Shown here: piece by piece, positions 7,928 through 16,344 of the stretch
Layout of the letters: each line of letters starts with the position of its first letter
How positions within the stretch are numbered: position 1 is the first letter of the stretch
Notes under the pieces: generated by a model
Databases searched by the model: none
Seen by the model: the letters and a program-made list of their open reading frames with translations, nothing else
What the model was told of the DNA's origin: nothing
Made by a program: the position numbers and the translations under genes
Assembly: GCA_964353875.1 (NCBI GenBank)
Contig: CAYGXU010000035.1
Coordinates: forward strand, 1 to 30,819
Direction: 5' to 3'
Source: MGNI01 sp964353875
GTDB lineage: Bacteria > Chloroflexota > Anaerolineae > Anaerolineales > E44-bin32
DNA length: 30,819 nucleotides

Positions 7928-8677
7928 TCAATTTCCCTGCCCCTGCTCAAGCACATGCTCGAGGAAACTTCGCATACGTTCGAAATGGGAACCTTTCCAA
8001 TAAATCTGACCACAACCCCGACAACGGCGAAATTCTTCCTGTTCCTGACGCACCCGAGGGGGCAAATCTTCGAGGACTTCCTCTTTCGATACCGTTTCCA
8101 GGAGGGCATTACAGCGCAGGCATCGATCGAATGGCTTCACCAACCCAAAGAGCTCGAAACGCTTGAGGATCTCAACCACCTCTTCCCGAGGATGGCTGGA
8201 TCTCACACAGTAGCCATGTGTGACCAGATTGCGTTTCAACAGACCCCGATCCTTGGTCAGCAAGATACGCTTCTCTTCACTGGAGATCTGGGCAAGCCCC
8301 TCGTCATTGAACTCATTACTGTAAAGGGTGTCAAATCCCAGCATTCGTAAGTAGCACGCCAGCCTTCCCAGGTGGGCGTCAAGAACGAAACGGATTTCCC
8401 GCAGCGGCGCTGGCCTGACCCGAACCAGGGAGGAGATATCGACCGATTCAAAGACCGGATATACGCTCAAACGGTCACCATGCTGTAAGCGATGACCAAA
8501 ATCCACCGATCTTTCGTTGACCAGGATCAGATCCACCTCCGTATGCGGAACCCCAAGGGCCTCGATGGAATCCTTGACCGAGGGATTCCCCTCAGCCTCA
8601 TGCAGGAAACGGACAGATCGTCGGTTGGCCGGCAGGAAGTCGTTCAATTCGGCATAGAAACGAAAGCTGACATGCAT
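7928..8677 (-). CDS. Mut7-C RNase-fold protein with N-terminal ubiquitin-like domain
   Basis: A 249-residue protein in two parts. Residues 1-85 form a ThiS/MoaD-like beta-grasp domain of the Mut7-C ubiquitin type (MHVSFRFYAELNDFL at the start, HGDRLSVYPVFESVD at its end). Residues 93-240 form a Mut7-C (PIN-like) domain, with candidate acidic residues Asp100 in FVLDAHLGRLA and Asp143 in LLTKDRGLL. A zinc ribbon is built from Cys186/Cys189 and Cys219/Cys222 (CLRC...CRGC), followed by the family signature GQIYWKGSHFERM. Such proteins are predicted ribonucleases; no cellular target is established. The ubiquitin-like domain does not end in GlyGly, so it is probably not a conjugated modifier. The gene appears to stand alone. 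Confidence 0.9.
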   Translation of the reverse strand: MHVSFRFYAELNDFLPANRRSVRFLHEAEGNPSVKDSIEALGVPHTEVDLILVNERSVDFGHRLQHGDRLSVYPVFESVDISSLVRVRPAPLREIRFVLDAHLGRLACYLRMLGFDTLYSNEFNDEGLAQISSEEKRILLTKDRGLLKRNLVTHGYCVRSSHPREEVVEILKRFELFGLVKPFDRCLRCNALLETVSKEEVLEDLPPRVRQEQEEFRRCRGCGQIYWKGSHFERMRSFLEHVLEQGQGN

Positions 8678-9179
8678 AGGGTTTAAAAAACCTCTTGGTC
8701 AATTCGAAACCAGGTGTCCGGCTCCGATAAAACGATGAGATTCTAATACAACCCCTTAACCCACTTCGTATCCTTTATGCAGTATACCCCACTGCACACC
8801 TTGCTCCCATACCCGCATCCGTCCTGGGAGTACTCCCTCCCCAGAGGAAGCTGGCAAACATCATCTACCCCACCCACATGGACAACAAAACTTTCCCCTT
8901 TACCAGTTGACCTTCTCCATATACACCCAAGCGGTGAGATAACCATTCCGGAGCCTTCTCCAGAAATGCGTTCCCGAATTGGTACAGCCCTGTAACAACC
9001 GTGACACGAATACGTTATAGGAACATATTAACGATGAAAATCGTCATATTGTGTGGAGTACACAAGAGACGAGTTGATCAGGAAAACAGAACGTTAATTT
9101 CAATCAAGCCGGAACCCGTGATGGGGTGTTTTTCAAGAACCTTGAAGCGTCATCCACAAGTACTCAAAGGGAGGGTACC
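8678..9179. other. 500-bp intergenic spacer with two small hairpins
   Basis: No convincing gene is present between the Mut7-C start and the PA14 gene. Two adjacent inverted repeats lie upstream of the PA14 gene. ACGAT-GAAA-ATCGT at 9031-9044 would form a stem with a GNRA-type loop. TTGTGT-GGAGT-ACACAA at 9049-9065 is a 6-5-6 palindrome that could be an operator or RNA stem. The pyrimidine-rich stretch 8760-8900 gives only low-complexity frames on both strands. Confidence 0.4.
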
Positions 9180-10802
9180 ATGAACACTCGTAGAATATCT
9201 TTCATACTGATTCTCTTTCTTTCAATGGGATTGATGCTTACACCGTTTCACCCAGCTGCGGCAGAACCGTTGAATGATGCGCGCGTCGATGGCTGGAACA
9301 ACGGAACTGCCTTTAATCAATCTAACTCAGGGAGCGCCATCCGTTGGCGCGGAGAGTATTTCACCAACTCACTTCGCAAGGGTTCGCCTAAGTTGGTTCG
9401 CACGGATGAGAAAATCGACTTTAATTGGGGATCAAGTTCACCCGCTGCTGGTATCCCCGCCAATAACTTCTCCGCACGCTGGACCAGCGCTGCTACTTTT
9501 GAAACCGGCATCTATCGCTTCTGGCTGCTGGCAGACGATGGCGCCAAACTGAAAGTCGGCGATCGGCGCGTCCTCAAGGTCCCCTCTGCGGGCGGCGCCA
9601 ATGAGTTGTCCTATGACCTGGCTTTGATCGCGGGCAAACAAAAATTAGTCGTGGAATACTATGACCTTAGCGGAAACGCTCGCGTGCGATTAAGATGGGA
9701 AAAACTCTCCTCTCCCACCACGTTCGCCGATTGGAAGGGGGAATACTGGACCAATCGAGAACTAAAGGGCAATCCCGTCATCCGACGCAACGATCAGCAG
9801 ATCAACTTTGGCTGGAACGAGAAGGCTCCCGTGCTTGGGATGCCTGGGGATAATTTCTCGGTTCGTTGGACGCGCACGGTTAAATTCCAGAACGGCAATT
9901 ATCGTTTCTATGCGCAAGCGAACGATGGGATCCGTGTTTACCTGGATGGGAAAATCGTGCTCAATGAGTGGCACGACAGCAACGAACAGAAATATAGCTT
10001 CGATCGTCAACTTACGGGCAATCACACCCTCATGGTGGAATATTACGAGCGAGCGGGAAAAGCATCGGTTAAATTCTGGTGGGAGCAGGTGACCTATACC
10101 CCAACCCCCACAGCTACAGCTACTGCCACTCGTACGCCCACACCCACCGCGACCTCCACTCACACGCCCACGCCCACGGCAACCTCTACATCGACTGCCA
10201 CACCCACTTCAACAGCCACGCCAACGCCCACGGCAACCTCTACATCGACTGCCACACCCACTTCAACAGCCACTCCTACTTCCACCAATACACCCACGCG
10301 CGAGCCTGATGTGGTGTATTCCTTCGTCGAGCATTACTGTGAGGCGGAATGGCGCAACGGGTCGGAAGTCCTCGCTTGCCCTGGCAGCGATGGCGACAGC
10401 AAGGGCGCCGTGCTCCGAGTCGAAAACCCGACTCTGGAAAACGGGACTATTGAAACCAAACCCACCTTGCTCACCATCCCTCAACAGGTCGATGATGGTC
10501 TCATCAAGGGGACCTATCCTGCTTTTGAAATCCATAGCGGAGATCGGTTCCAGACCACCTTGAGTTGTGCCCAGGCTGCGATCGCCTGTGATGTGATCTA
10601 TCGGCTTGATTACCGTATCGGGGATGGCGATCTGAAGACCCTGGCTACCTGGAGCGAAACCAATGATGGTCAGGTCAGGATGGTGGACCTTGACTTGAGT
10701 TCCCTGGCAGGGCAATCGGTCAGATTTATCCTGAAGGTGCTCTCCAATGGCTCACCGAACCAGGACCGCGCTTTGTGGGTCCTGCCGAGGATCGTACACT
10801 AA
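9180..10802 (+). CDS. Secreted protein with two PA14 domains and Thr/Pro linker
   Basis: A 540-residue exported protein. A signal peptide (1-28) ends in PAAA before Glu29. Two PA14-like domains follow, about 54-174 and 182-302, each opening with a GEYFTN/GEYWTN block and containing DDGAKLKVG or NDGIRVYLDG, then closing with KLVVEYY/TLMVEYYE. PA14 domains typically bind carbohydrate or ligand. A Thr/Pro/Ser/Ala linker (306-374) contains an exact in-frame 18-codon duplication. The C-terminal 165 residues form an unrecognised domain with a Cys pair (HYCEAEW, LACPG) and a DGDLKTLATW strand block. ATG 9180 is chosen over an upstream in-frame ATG (9126) because it directly follows the ribosome site GGGAGGGT and begins the signal peptide. 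It is probably cell-surface attached or released, in a carbohydrate-facing or adhesion role. Confidence 0.88.
   Translation: MNTRRISFILILFLSMGLMLTPFHPAAAEPLNDARVDGWNNGTAFNQSNSGSAIRWRGEYFTNSLRKGSPKLVRTDEKIDFNWGSSSPAAGIPANNFSARWTSAATFETGIYRFWLLADDGAKLKVGDRRVLKVPSAGGANELSYDLALIAGKQKLVVEYYDLSGNARVRLRWEKLSSPTTFADWKGEYWTNRELKGNPVIRRNDQQINFGWNEKAPVLGMPGDNFSVRWTRTVKFQNGNYRFYAQANDGIRVYLDGKIVLNEWHDSNEQKYSFDRQLTGNHTLMVEYYERAGKASVKFWWEQVTYTPTPTATATATRTPTPTATSTHTPTPTATSTSTATPTSTATPTPTATSTSTATPTSTATPTSTNTPTREPDVVYSFVEHYCEAEWRNGSEVLACPGSDGDSKGAVLRVENPTLENGTIETKPTLLTIPQQVDDGLIKGTYPAFEIHSGDRFQTTLSCAQAAIACDVIYRLDYRIGDGDLKTLATWSETNDGQVRMVDLDLSSLAGQSVRFILKVLSNGSPNQDRALWVLPRIVH
10170..10277 (+). repeat. 54-bp tandem duplication in the Thr/Pro linker
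   Basis: The block beginning ACGCCCACGGCAACCTCTAC at 10170 recurs at 10224, an offset of 54 bases (18 codons). About 50 bases are identical at the DNA level, so this is a recent in-frame duplication that lengthened the linker. Confidence 0.85.
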
Positions 10803-10828
10803 CGCTGACCTATTTCCTTCCATGAAAG

Positions 10829-10866
10829 GGCGTCCGAGAGTGCCTACAAGGTTGCTCTCGGACGCC
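10829..10866. terminator. Bidirectional hairpin terminator
   Basis: A perfect 12-bp stem, GGCGTCCGAGAG (10829-10840) with CTCTCGGACGCC (10855-10866), and a 14-base loop. It sits between the convergent PA14 gene (stop 10802) and the oxidoreductase gene (stop 10874). A short T-containing tract (GGCTTTCTT) follows on the plus strand and TTTCATGG follows on the minus strand, so it probably serves both genes. Confidence 0.85.
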
Positions 10867-10873
10867 GGCTTTC

Positions 10874-11926
10874 TTACAGGTCCTGACGCTGAACCTCCTC
10901 CAGTTCGAGTATGAAATCCGCTCCAAATGCCGAGGAGGGCGTCTGGAAGCCAGGGGGCGCAATGCCGGATAAAACTTTCTCCACCACAGCCAAAGCGGTC
11001 ATCACGGTCAGGTTGTAGGTCTCGGGCGTGCGTAATCGGGAGACCGCCCGGCCTCCTTGCCCGTCAATAACCTCGCCCCATAGCAGTCCACGCCCACCAG
11101 CGCGTTCTGTTTCGCTGGGACCTTGAGGTGCTCGATCGATCAACCCTGTAAGCAATCTGCGTATGGGACGTGGCGCCAAGGCCCATAAGAAATGACGACC
11201 GAGTTTCATCAGCATGCGCCGCACCGGTGAAATCGCAATGTAGACCTCGATGTTGGGGATGCGAGTGCTAAAGTAGGCGGCAGAAAGCTCACCGAGGGGC
11301 ATCGTCACACACCATTGCGGTCCCTCGCCAAAATCCACCTGCTGGGTCTTCCATGCGGCCGGCACGCGCACCAACTCCCCATCCCGCCGGATCATGCCGG
11401 GTTGATCCAAGTGTTCAATAACGGTTTTAGTCGTCCCACGCGAGGCGCGGCCCAGGCTGCTCGTGGCCAGCCGAAGGGTCTGAGCCGAGGGCAAGCGCGA
11501 TTTTAGATGAGCTGCCAGGCAGTCGGCGGGAACGGCGATAAAGCCCACCCCGGGCAGCAACATCGTCTCCCGAACTTGAGCCCGATCATCGAGCGTCGCC
11601 AGCCGTTCGAAAACCTCGATCTCTCCCGTGATATCCAGGTAGTGCCTGCCAGCCCGCAAACAAGCCTCGACCATCGGCTGGCTGGTTTTTGAAAATGGAC
11701 CGGCGCAATGCAGCACGAGCGGCAGCTTGGATAAGGCCTGATCCAATGCCCGCGGATCTTCCAAAGGGGCATGATGAAATTGCAGGCCAAGCGCTTGGGC
11801 TTGATCCGCCAGCCTCTGTCTGTCCCTACCCGCCAACCTGGGGCGCAGCCCCCGCCGCAATGCTTCTTCGGCGATCAATGCGCCGCTGTAGCCATAGGAT
11901 CCATAAATGAGAAAATCCTCGCCCAT
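10874..11926 (-). CDS. Saccharopine dehydrogenase-like NAD(P)-binding oxidoreductase
   Basis: A 350-residue Rossmann-fold protein of the saccharopine dehydrogenase-like / trans-acting enoyl reductase family. The dinucleotide-binding loop is GSYGYSGALIAE (9-20), followed by an AGRD segment typical of NADP binding. VLHCAGPFSKTSQPMVEACL and HYLDITGEIEVFE are the most conserved family blocks. The C-terminal half (from about residue 190) is the substrate or dimerisation region. Homologues act on lipids or remain uncharacterised, so lysine metabolism should not be assumed. The gene is monocistronic, bounded by the hairpin at 10829-10866, and divergent from the CBS protein gene. Confidence 0.85.
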   Translation of the reverse strand: MGEDFLIYGSYGYSGALIAEEALRRGLRPRLAGRDRQRLADQAQALGLQFHHAPLEDPRALDQALSKLPLVLHCAGPFSKTSQPMVEACLRAGRHYLDITGEIEVFERLATLDDRAQVRETMLLPGVGFIAVPADCLAAHLKSRLPSAQTLRLATSSLGRASRGTTKTVIEHLDQPGMIRRDGELVRVPAAWKTQQVDFGEGPQWCVTMPLGELSAAYFSTRIPNIEVYIAISPVRRMLMKLGRHFLWALAPRPIRRLLTGLIDRAPQGPSETERAGGRGLLWGEVIDGQGGRAVSRLRTPETYNLTVMTALAVVEKVLSGIAPPGFQTPSSAFGADFILELEEVQRQDL

Positions 11927-12092
11927 GGGAGTTCCGACTCCTTATCCTTCAATATCCGTTATTTCAGCATCAACAATACCATACTATTAGAGAGCAGGCT
12001 TTCGAATTACTGTGCACCCCTACAGATTGATCCACTACGCCCACACTCTTCACCCTGTCTTTTACGGTTCGCAAATTTCTCGCCCCTTGCTT

Positions 12093-12121
12093 TTCCACAA
12101 GGCTGCACCATAAGGTATACT
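12093..12121 (+). promoter_or_regulatory. Possible promoter of the CBS-domain gene
   Basis: TTCCAC (12093-12098), a 17-base spacer and TATACT (12116-12121). The -10 box is good and the -35 box weak. It gives a 5' leader of about 135 bases before ATG 12265. The rest of the 338-base gap between the two divergent genes shows nothing else recognisable. Confidence 0.4.
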
Positions 12122-12264
12122 TGTATAGAGTGAGATCGAAGCATTCCCGGGCTCAGCCTCACTCCAAGCCTGTGATGAAGTCGGTGGCAAGCATCCCCGG
12201 CAAATCCCGATCTTGGACTGGCCAGCGAAACCACACCCAAAGATGAGCAAAAGAGGAAATAGAA

Positions 12265-12699
12265 ATGAACAAAGTGAAACAGCTTCTTGCAGCCAAAGGG
12301 CATGAAGTTCGCACGATTTCGAAGGGGGCAACCGTCCTGGATGCGCTAAAAATCATGGCGGATCATAAGATCGGCTCGCTTGTCATTCTCGAAAATGAGG
12401 AAGTCATCGGGATCTTCACCGAGAGGGATCATGCCTACAAAGCCGGTCTGATGAATAAAAAGCCTGATCAGACTTGCGTGCACGAAGTGATGACCACGGA
12501 ACTCGTCCGAGTGAGCCCCAACCACACGGTTAACGAGTGTATGCAGTTGATGACGGAGAAACGGGCGCGCCATCTGCCCGTTTTCGAAGACGGTCGCCTG
12601 GTTGGGATCATCTCGATCGGCGATGTGGTCAAAGACATCATCGAAGAGCTGCAATTCCTCGTTACGCAGATGGAGAAATATATCGCCGGGCTGCGATAG
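12265..12699 (+). CDS. CBS-pair (tandem CBS domain) protein
   Basis: A 144-residue cytosolic protein consisting of two CBS domains (about 10-65 and 72-130), with characteristic GSLVILENEEVIGIFTERDH and ARHLPVFEDGRLVGIISIGD blocks and a linking MTTELVRVSPNHTVNECM segment. CBS pairs bind adenine nucleotides (AMP, ATP, SAM) and act as energy or ligand sensors. Free-standing ones of this size usually regulate partner proteins. ATG 12265 is preceded by an AAAGAGGAAAT ribosome site. The next gene (flavocytochrome) begins about 160 bases later, so co-transcription is possible but unproven. The partner is unknown. Confidence 0.92.
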   Translation: MNKVKQLLAAKGHEVRTISKGATVLDALKIMADHKIGSLVILENEEVIGIFTERDHAYKAGLMNKKPDQTCVHEVMTTELVRVSPNHTVNECMQLMTEKRARHLPVFEDGRLVGIISIGDVVKDIIEELQFLVTQMEKYIAGLR

Positions 12700-12859
12700 C
12701 CTGTTCCAGATCTGGTAGTCGCGAGAAAGCGAGCAAGGGATAATGCCTTCAATCGAATGGCAGCCCTACCAAGCAGGTTGAATTGTCTTCACCCCAGCAC
12801 GGCCCGCGCCATAGAAAATGCCTGCCCTGGGAACCCTGCACACGATAAATGACGATCGC

Positions 12860-14191
12860 ATGAACACAAAAGTCAAGCGCTATTTCCAAGCGGTCTTCTG
12901 GATCGCCCTCTACTTGATCTTGGCCCTTGCGCCCTTGTTTTTGCTTCTGATCAGCCCCATCCCTCCAGGGCGTGGATTCTGGCTAGAATTCTCCGTTGCC
13001 CTCGGTTTTGCCGGCTTGGCGATACTATGTCTGCAATTCGCCATCACCTCGCGCTATAAGCGCATGAAAGCCCCCTATGGCAGCGACATTGTTTATTACT
13101 TCCATCGGCAAATCTCCTTGGTGGCCTTTGCCCTTGTGTTCTCCCATCCCATCATCCTCTTCATCAACGATCCTTCAACGATCGGTCTCCTCAACTTGAT
13201 CAGCGCCCCGTGGCGGGCGCGTTTCGGTGTGATCGGAGCGGTGTGTCTGCTCATCGTCATCGTCACCTCGCTCTGGAGGCAACGACTGAAGATCCATTAC
13301 GATGAGTGGCGAATTACGCATGGCATCCTAGCGACGCTGGCGGTGGCGCTCTCCATGGGACATATCATCAGCGCCGGCCATTATGTGAACGTGCCCTGGA
13401 AACGAGAACTCTGGATTGGCTATGGCGTCTTCTGGGTTGGGCTGCTGGCCTATACACGCATCATCAAACCATGGAGCGAGCTTCGACATCCCTATGTGGT
13501 GGAGGAAGTTGCTCCTGAGCGCGGGAACTCTTGGACATTGACCATACGACCCGAAGGACACCGGGGTCTCTCCTTCCAGCCTGGCCAGTTTGCTTGGGTG
13601 TCGATATGGAGCACACCCTTCGCTGACCGAGAACATCCTTTCTCTTTCTCCTCCAGCGCCGAGAGGACGGAGCGCCTCAGTTTTGCCATCAAAGAGTTGG
13701 GCGATTTCACCTCTAGAATCGGAAAGCTACAGCCCGGCGAAAAGGTCTACCTTGATGGCCCTCATGGCGCCTTCAGCATCGACCGGCATCCTGATGCGGC
13801 CGGCTACGCCTTCATCGCTGGAGGGATCGGCATCTCGCCCATCTTAAGTATGCTGCGCACCCTTGCCGACCGGGAGGATCGCCGTCCATTGCTGCTCTTC
13901 TATGGCTATAAGACCTGGGAGGAAGGCGCCTTTCGCGAGGAGCTGGATGCGCTCGCCGAACAACTCCATTTGAAAGTCATCCCCGTTATTGAAAAGCCCT
14001 CACCAGACTGGGATGGCGAACGCGGGTTCGTGACCGCCGAACTCCTGGATCGTTACCTGCCAGAAGAGCGTGAAGGATGGGAGTTCTACATTTGCGGTCC
14101 ACTATTGATGATGGACGCGGTCGAGAAGGCCCTACAAAGCCTCGGCGTCCCGATAGGTAATTACCACTCTGAGCGCTTCAATTTGGTGTGA
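12860..14191 (+). CDS. Ferric reductase-like transmembrane flavocytochrome
   Basis: A 443-residue protein with a membrane domain and a cytosolic reductase domain. Residues 1-215 contain about six transmembrane helices with paired histidines suited to two b-hemes: FHRQISLVAFALVFSHP and the THG and MGHIIS helices. From about 220, an FAD-binding barrel includes ADREHPFSFSSS, and the NAD(P)-binding part has AGGIGISPILSMLR and the C-terminal FYICGPLLMMDAVEKAL. The predicted activity is electron transfer from NAD(P)H through FAD and heme to an acceptor across the membrane (ferric iron, oxygen or a quinone-like compound). An in-frame ATG 14 codons upstream (12818) is possible. Neither start has a clear ribosome site, and 12860 is preferred because it opens with a basic stretch before the first helix. 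A 30-residue membrane peptide gene follows 25 bases after the stop. Confidence 0.88.
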   Translation: MNTKVKRYFQAVFWIALYLILALAPLFLLLISPIPPGRGFWLEFSVALGFAGLAILCLQFAITSRYKRMKAPYGSDIVYYFHRQISLVAFALVFSHPIILFINDPSTIGLLNLISAPWRARFGVIGAVCLLIVIVTSLWRQRLKIHYDEWRITHGILATLAVALSMGHIISAGHYVNVPWKRELWIGYGVFWVGLLAYTRIIKPWSELRHPYVVEEVAPERGNSWTLTIRPEGHRGLSFQPGQFAWVSIWSTPFADREHPFSFSSSAERTERLSFAIKELGDFTSRIGKLQPGEKVYLDGPHGAFSIDRHPDAAGYAFIAGGIGISPILSMLRTLADREDRRPLLLFYGYKTWEEGAFREELDALAEQLHLKVIPVIEKPSPDWDGERGFVTAELLDRYLPEEREGWEFYICGPLLMMDAVEKALQSLGVPIGNYHSERFNLV

Positions 14192-14216
14192 GATCATCGC
14201 TGGGGAGGTTGTGCTC

Positions 14217-14309
14217 ATGCATAGGCAATATGCCAACAGAATCGCAATCCTAACTGGAACCCTGATCATCTTATTGGCCGCCCTTTTTGCCCTGCTGCAG
14301 AATCCATAG
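14217..14309 (+). CDS. 30-residue single-pass membrane peptide
   Basis: A very short gene 25 bases after the flavocytochrome stop. ATG 14217 has a strong ribosome site, GGGGAGG (14202-14208), at 8 bases' spacing; a GTG two codons earlier is also in frame. The product starts MHRQYANRIAILTG and continues as a hydrophobic helix (TLIILLAALFALLQ) ending NP. A basic N-terminus then one helix is the usual form of small membrane subunits and regulators. The close spacing suggests translation with the flavocytochrome, so it may stabilise that complex. The function is inferred from position only. Confidence 0.6.
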   Translation: MHRQYANRIAILTGTLIILLAALFALLQNP

Positions 14310-14572
14310 CCTATCGCCGGGTTATTTTGGAGCACAACCGCCGGCCCGGAAACGGCCCCACGATCCTGATCCATCTTATCGGCAAGACGGCTGGGGTCGA
14401 AAGGCAGCGCTTGAAGCGTTTTCAAGGGCTTTCAACCCTTGGCAGGCAGGCAATCGCTCGATCTCCCCGAAATGCACGCTCGGTAAGGCGGATGTGAAAC
14501 GCAATTGACGATTATGTGTCTGGCGTCAGCGCCGGCAAAATGGTAGCGAATTAGCAGAGCAGATGTTTGTTG
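14310..14572. other. Spacer before the Na+/Ca2+ exchanger gene
   Basis: About 260 bases without a recognisable gene. A small inverted repeat, CAAGGG (14423-14428) with CCCTTG (14436-14441), has a 7-base loop but no T-run, so it is not a clear terminator. I could not match it to a known riboswitch. Confidence 0.3.
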
Positions 14573-15643
14573 ATGGATCCAGCGGCGATGGTTTCTTTTG
14601 TGGCAGGCTTGATCATCCTGATCCTGGGCGCCGAGACCCTTGTGCGTGGGGCTTCGCGATTGGCGGCTGCGCTGGGAATCTCCCCGCTGGTCATTGGCCT
14701 GACGGTGGTGGCCTTTGGCACGAGTTCGCCGGAATTAGCCGTCAACCTGCAGGCGGCAGCTACACAGAACACCAACATTGGTCTGGGTAACATCCTCGGC
14801 AGCAGCATTTTCAACATTTTGGTTATCCTTGGCGTCGCCGCCATCATCGCTCCTCTGAGAGTGGCTCAGCAATTGGTCCGCCTGGATGTCCCGGTGATGA
14901 TCGGGGTCTCAGTCCTGGTTTATCTATTCGCCTCAGATGGCCATATTGGTCGCCTGGAGGGTTCCATCCTGCTCGTCGGCATGCTGGCATACCTGATTTT
15001 TGTGTTGAGAAAGTGCCCCGCAGAATGTCAAGAGGTGAAGGATGAGTACGCTCAGGAATTCGGTGCGGCCCCTCTTAAGGGCACCCAGGCCTGGCTAAGA
15101 AACGTGGCATTCGTCGTCATTGGCCTTGGTATGCTCACGCTTGGTTCGCAATGGCTCGTGAATGGCGCCGAGTATTTGGCTCAGGCGCTGGGCTTGAGCC
15201 AACTGATCATCGGAATCACGATAGTCGCAGCCGGCACTTCGCTTCCAGAACTGGCGACTTCCGTCATCGCTGCCCTGCGCGGCGAGCGCGACATCGCCGC
15301 CGGCAATGCCATTGGCAGCAACATTTTCAACCTCTTATCGGTCCTGGGGATAACCAACCTGGTCTCTCGGACTGGGGTATCTGTTCCCGAGCCAGCCCTC
15401 ACATTCGACCTTCCCGTGATGATCGCCGTTGCTGTGGCCACCCTTCCCATCTTTTTCATTGGAAACATAATTTCTCGCTGGGAAGGTGGGCTACTCTTGG
15501 GTTACTATGTGGCATACACTATCTACCTGATCCTCGACGCCAGTCAACACAGTGCGCTGCCGGCCTATATATGCCCATGCGGATGGAGGTTGGAACAGCC
15601 CATCATCTCGCCCTTGTTCTCGAAAACCTGCACCCATCGATAA
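14573..15643 (+). CDS. CaCA-family Na+/Ca2+ exchanger (YrbG-like), with aberrant C-terminal tail
   Basis: A 356-residue membrane antiporter with the two inverted alpha repeats of the CaCA superfamily. Repeat 1 has GTSSPELAVNLQAA and GNILGSSIFNILVILG; repeat 2 has GTSLPELATSVIAALRG and GNAIGSNIFNLLSVLG. The Glu in each GTSxPEL and the Asn in each GSxIFN motif are the cation-binding residues. About ten transmembrane helices are expected. It exchanges Ca2+ (or a similar cation) for Na+ or H+ across the cytoplasmic membrane. The start is ambiguous among TTG 14567, ATG 14573 and ATG 14588, with no strong ribosome site. From about 15568 the frame reads through sequence antisense to the truncated galT, so the last ~24 residues (ICPCGWRLEQP onward) are probably not native. 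The core is complete, and activity is plausible. Confidence 0.88.
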   Translation: MDPAAMVSFVAGLIILILGAETLVRGASRLAAALGISPLVIGLTVVAFGTSSPELAVNLQAAATQNTNIGLGNILGSSIFNILVILGVAAIIAPLRVAQQLVRLDVPVMIGVSVLVYLFASDGHIGRLEGSILLVGMLAYLIFVLRKCPAECQEVKDEYAQEFGAAPLKGTQAWLRNVAFVVIGLGMLTLGSQWLVNGAEYLAQALGLSQLIIGITIVAAGTSLPELATSVIAALRGERDIAAGNAIGSNIFNLLSVLGITNLVSRTGVSVPEPALTFDLPVMIAVAVATLPIFFIGNIISRWEGGLLLGYYVAYTIYLILDASQHSALPAYICPCGWRLEQPIISPLFSKTCTHR

Positions 15644-16071
15644 CACTGACCCAAGTCGATCGTCTGCTCTGCCCACAGATCCACGACGACGCCAATCTCA
15701 GGCAACGACATTTCCGCCAGAGTCAGGTCATGATGCGGCGAGAAACAGACCACCCGGCATGTCCCCCACTCGGCTTCCGCCCTCAACAATGGATGACTAT
15801 GCGCAGTCATCTCGCAGACCTCTGGCAGCAATGTGGGGAAATCATTGGTGAAAACAAAAGGGCTGGTGTATTCAGGGTTGCGTACTCCACCCGCACGCTC
15901 ATTTCCCGGGCAGAGGTAACAGGAAGGATCGTATTGCGGACGCGCATCCCGAAGCCCCGGCTCGACCTTCCCCCTCCACGGCCGCTCGGTCCGATGCGGC
16001 GAGACCAGAATCCATTCACCCGTCAAGGGGTTGAGACGCCGATGGGGATGTTCTTTTGGATCGAAGCGCAT
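15565..16071 (-). pseudogene. galT: Galactose-1-phosphate uridylyltransferase, N-terminal half only
   Basis: The minus-strand frame encodes 168 residues matching the N-terminal half of GalT. It has HRRLNPLTGEWILVSPHRTERPW, the zinc-type Cys pair CYLC (51-54), the VFTNDFPTLL block, FSPHHDLTL and GCSNLHPHGHI, then TAG. Family members are about 330-350 residues and continue HPHGQIW at the nucleotidyl-transfer histidine, so this copy stops within its active site and lacks the whole second HIT-like domain. The break coincides with the 3' end of the convergent exchanger gene, pointing to a deletion or rearrangement junction near 15566-15575. The fragment should not function as a Leloir-pathway enzyme. 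Confidence 0.88.
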
Positions 16072-16119
16072 GGCTCTCTCTCCTCATTGCATCAAACCTG
16101 CTTTCAACCTTGCAGGCCA

Positions 16120-16148
16120 AGTATATTTGACACCTAGCGAGATTCTAA
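16120..16148 (-). promoter_or_regulatory. Possible promoter of the galT remnant
   Basis: On the minus strand, TTAGAA (16148-16143), 17 bases and TATACT (16125-16120) lie about 50 bases before the galT start. This would be a leftover promoter of the truncated gene. Confidence 0.4.
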
Positions 16149-16344
16149 CCTTATAAACGCGGCTCTTCCATACTATGCTTAAGAACGAGGCTATCTCTCG
16201 TTTCGCCCCGCAACTTGAGATCATTTGAGGATTGCATCAGATTTGCATCGGGATTTCGCGCTGCGAGGAGCCCTGTCTTCCTCTCCCATTGCCAGAAGCG
16301 AATCATTTTGATGCGATCAATCCAACTTTCAAAGGAGATGTGCA

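Noticed and set aside
8743..8946. A 67-codon minus-strand frame with several Cys
   Set aside because: No ribosome site, no recognisable motif and low-complexity surroundings; not supported as a gene.
14310..14572. Possible riboswitch before the cation exchanger
   Set aside because: I could not find the conserved cores of the Mn2+ (yybP-ykoY) or other metal riboswitches.
15151..16137. A 328-codon plus-strand frame
   Set aside because: It is antisense to galT and out of frame with the exchanger, has an Arg/His/Pro-rich composition and lacks a ribosome site.
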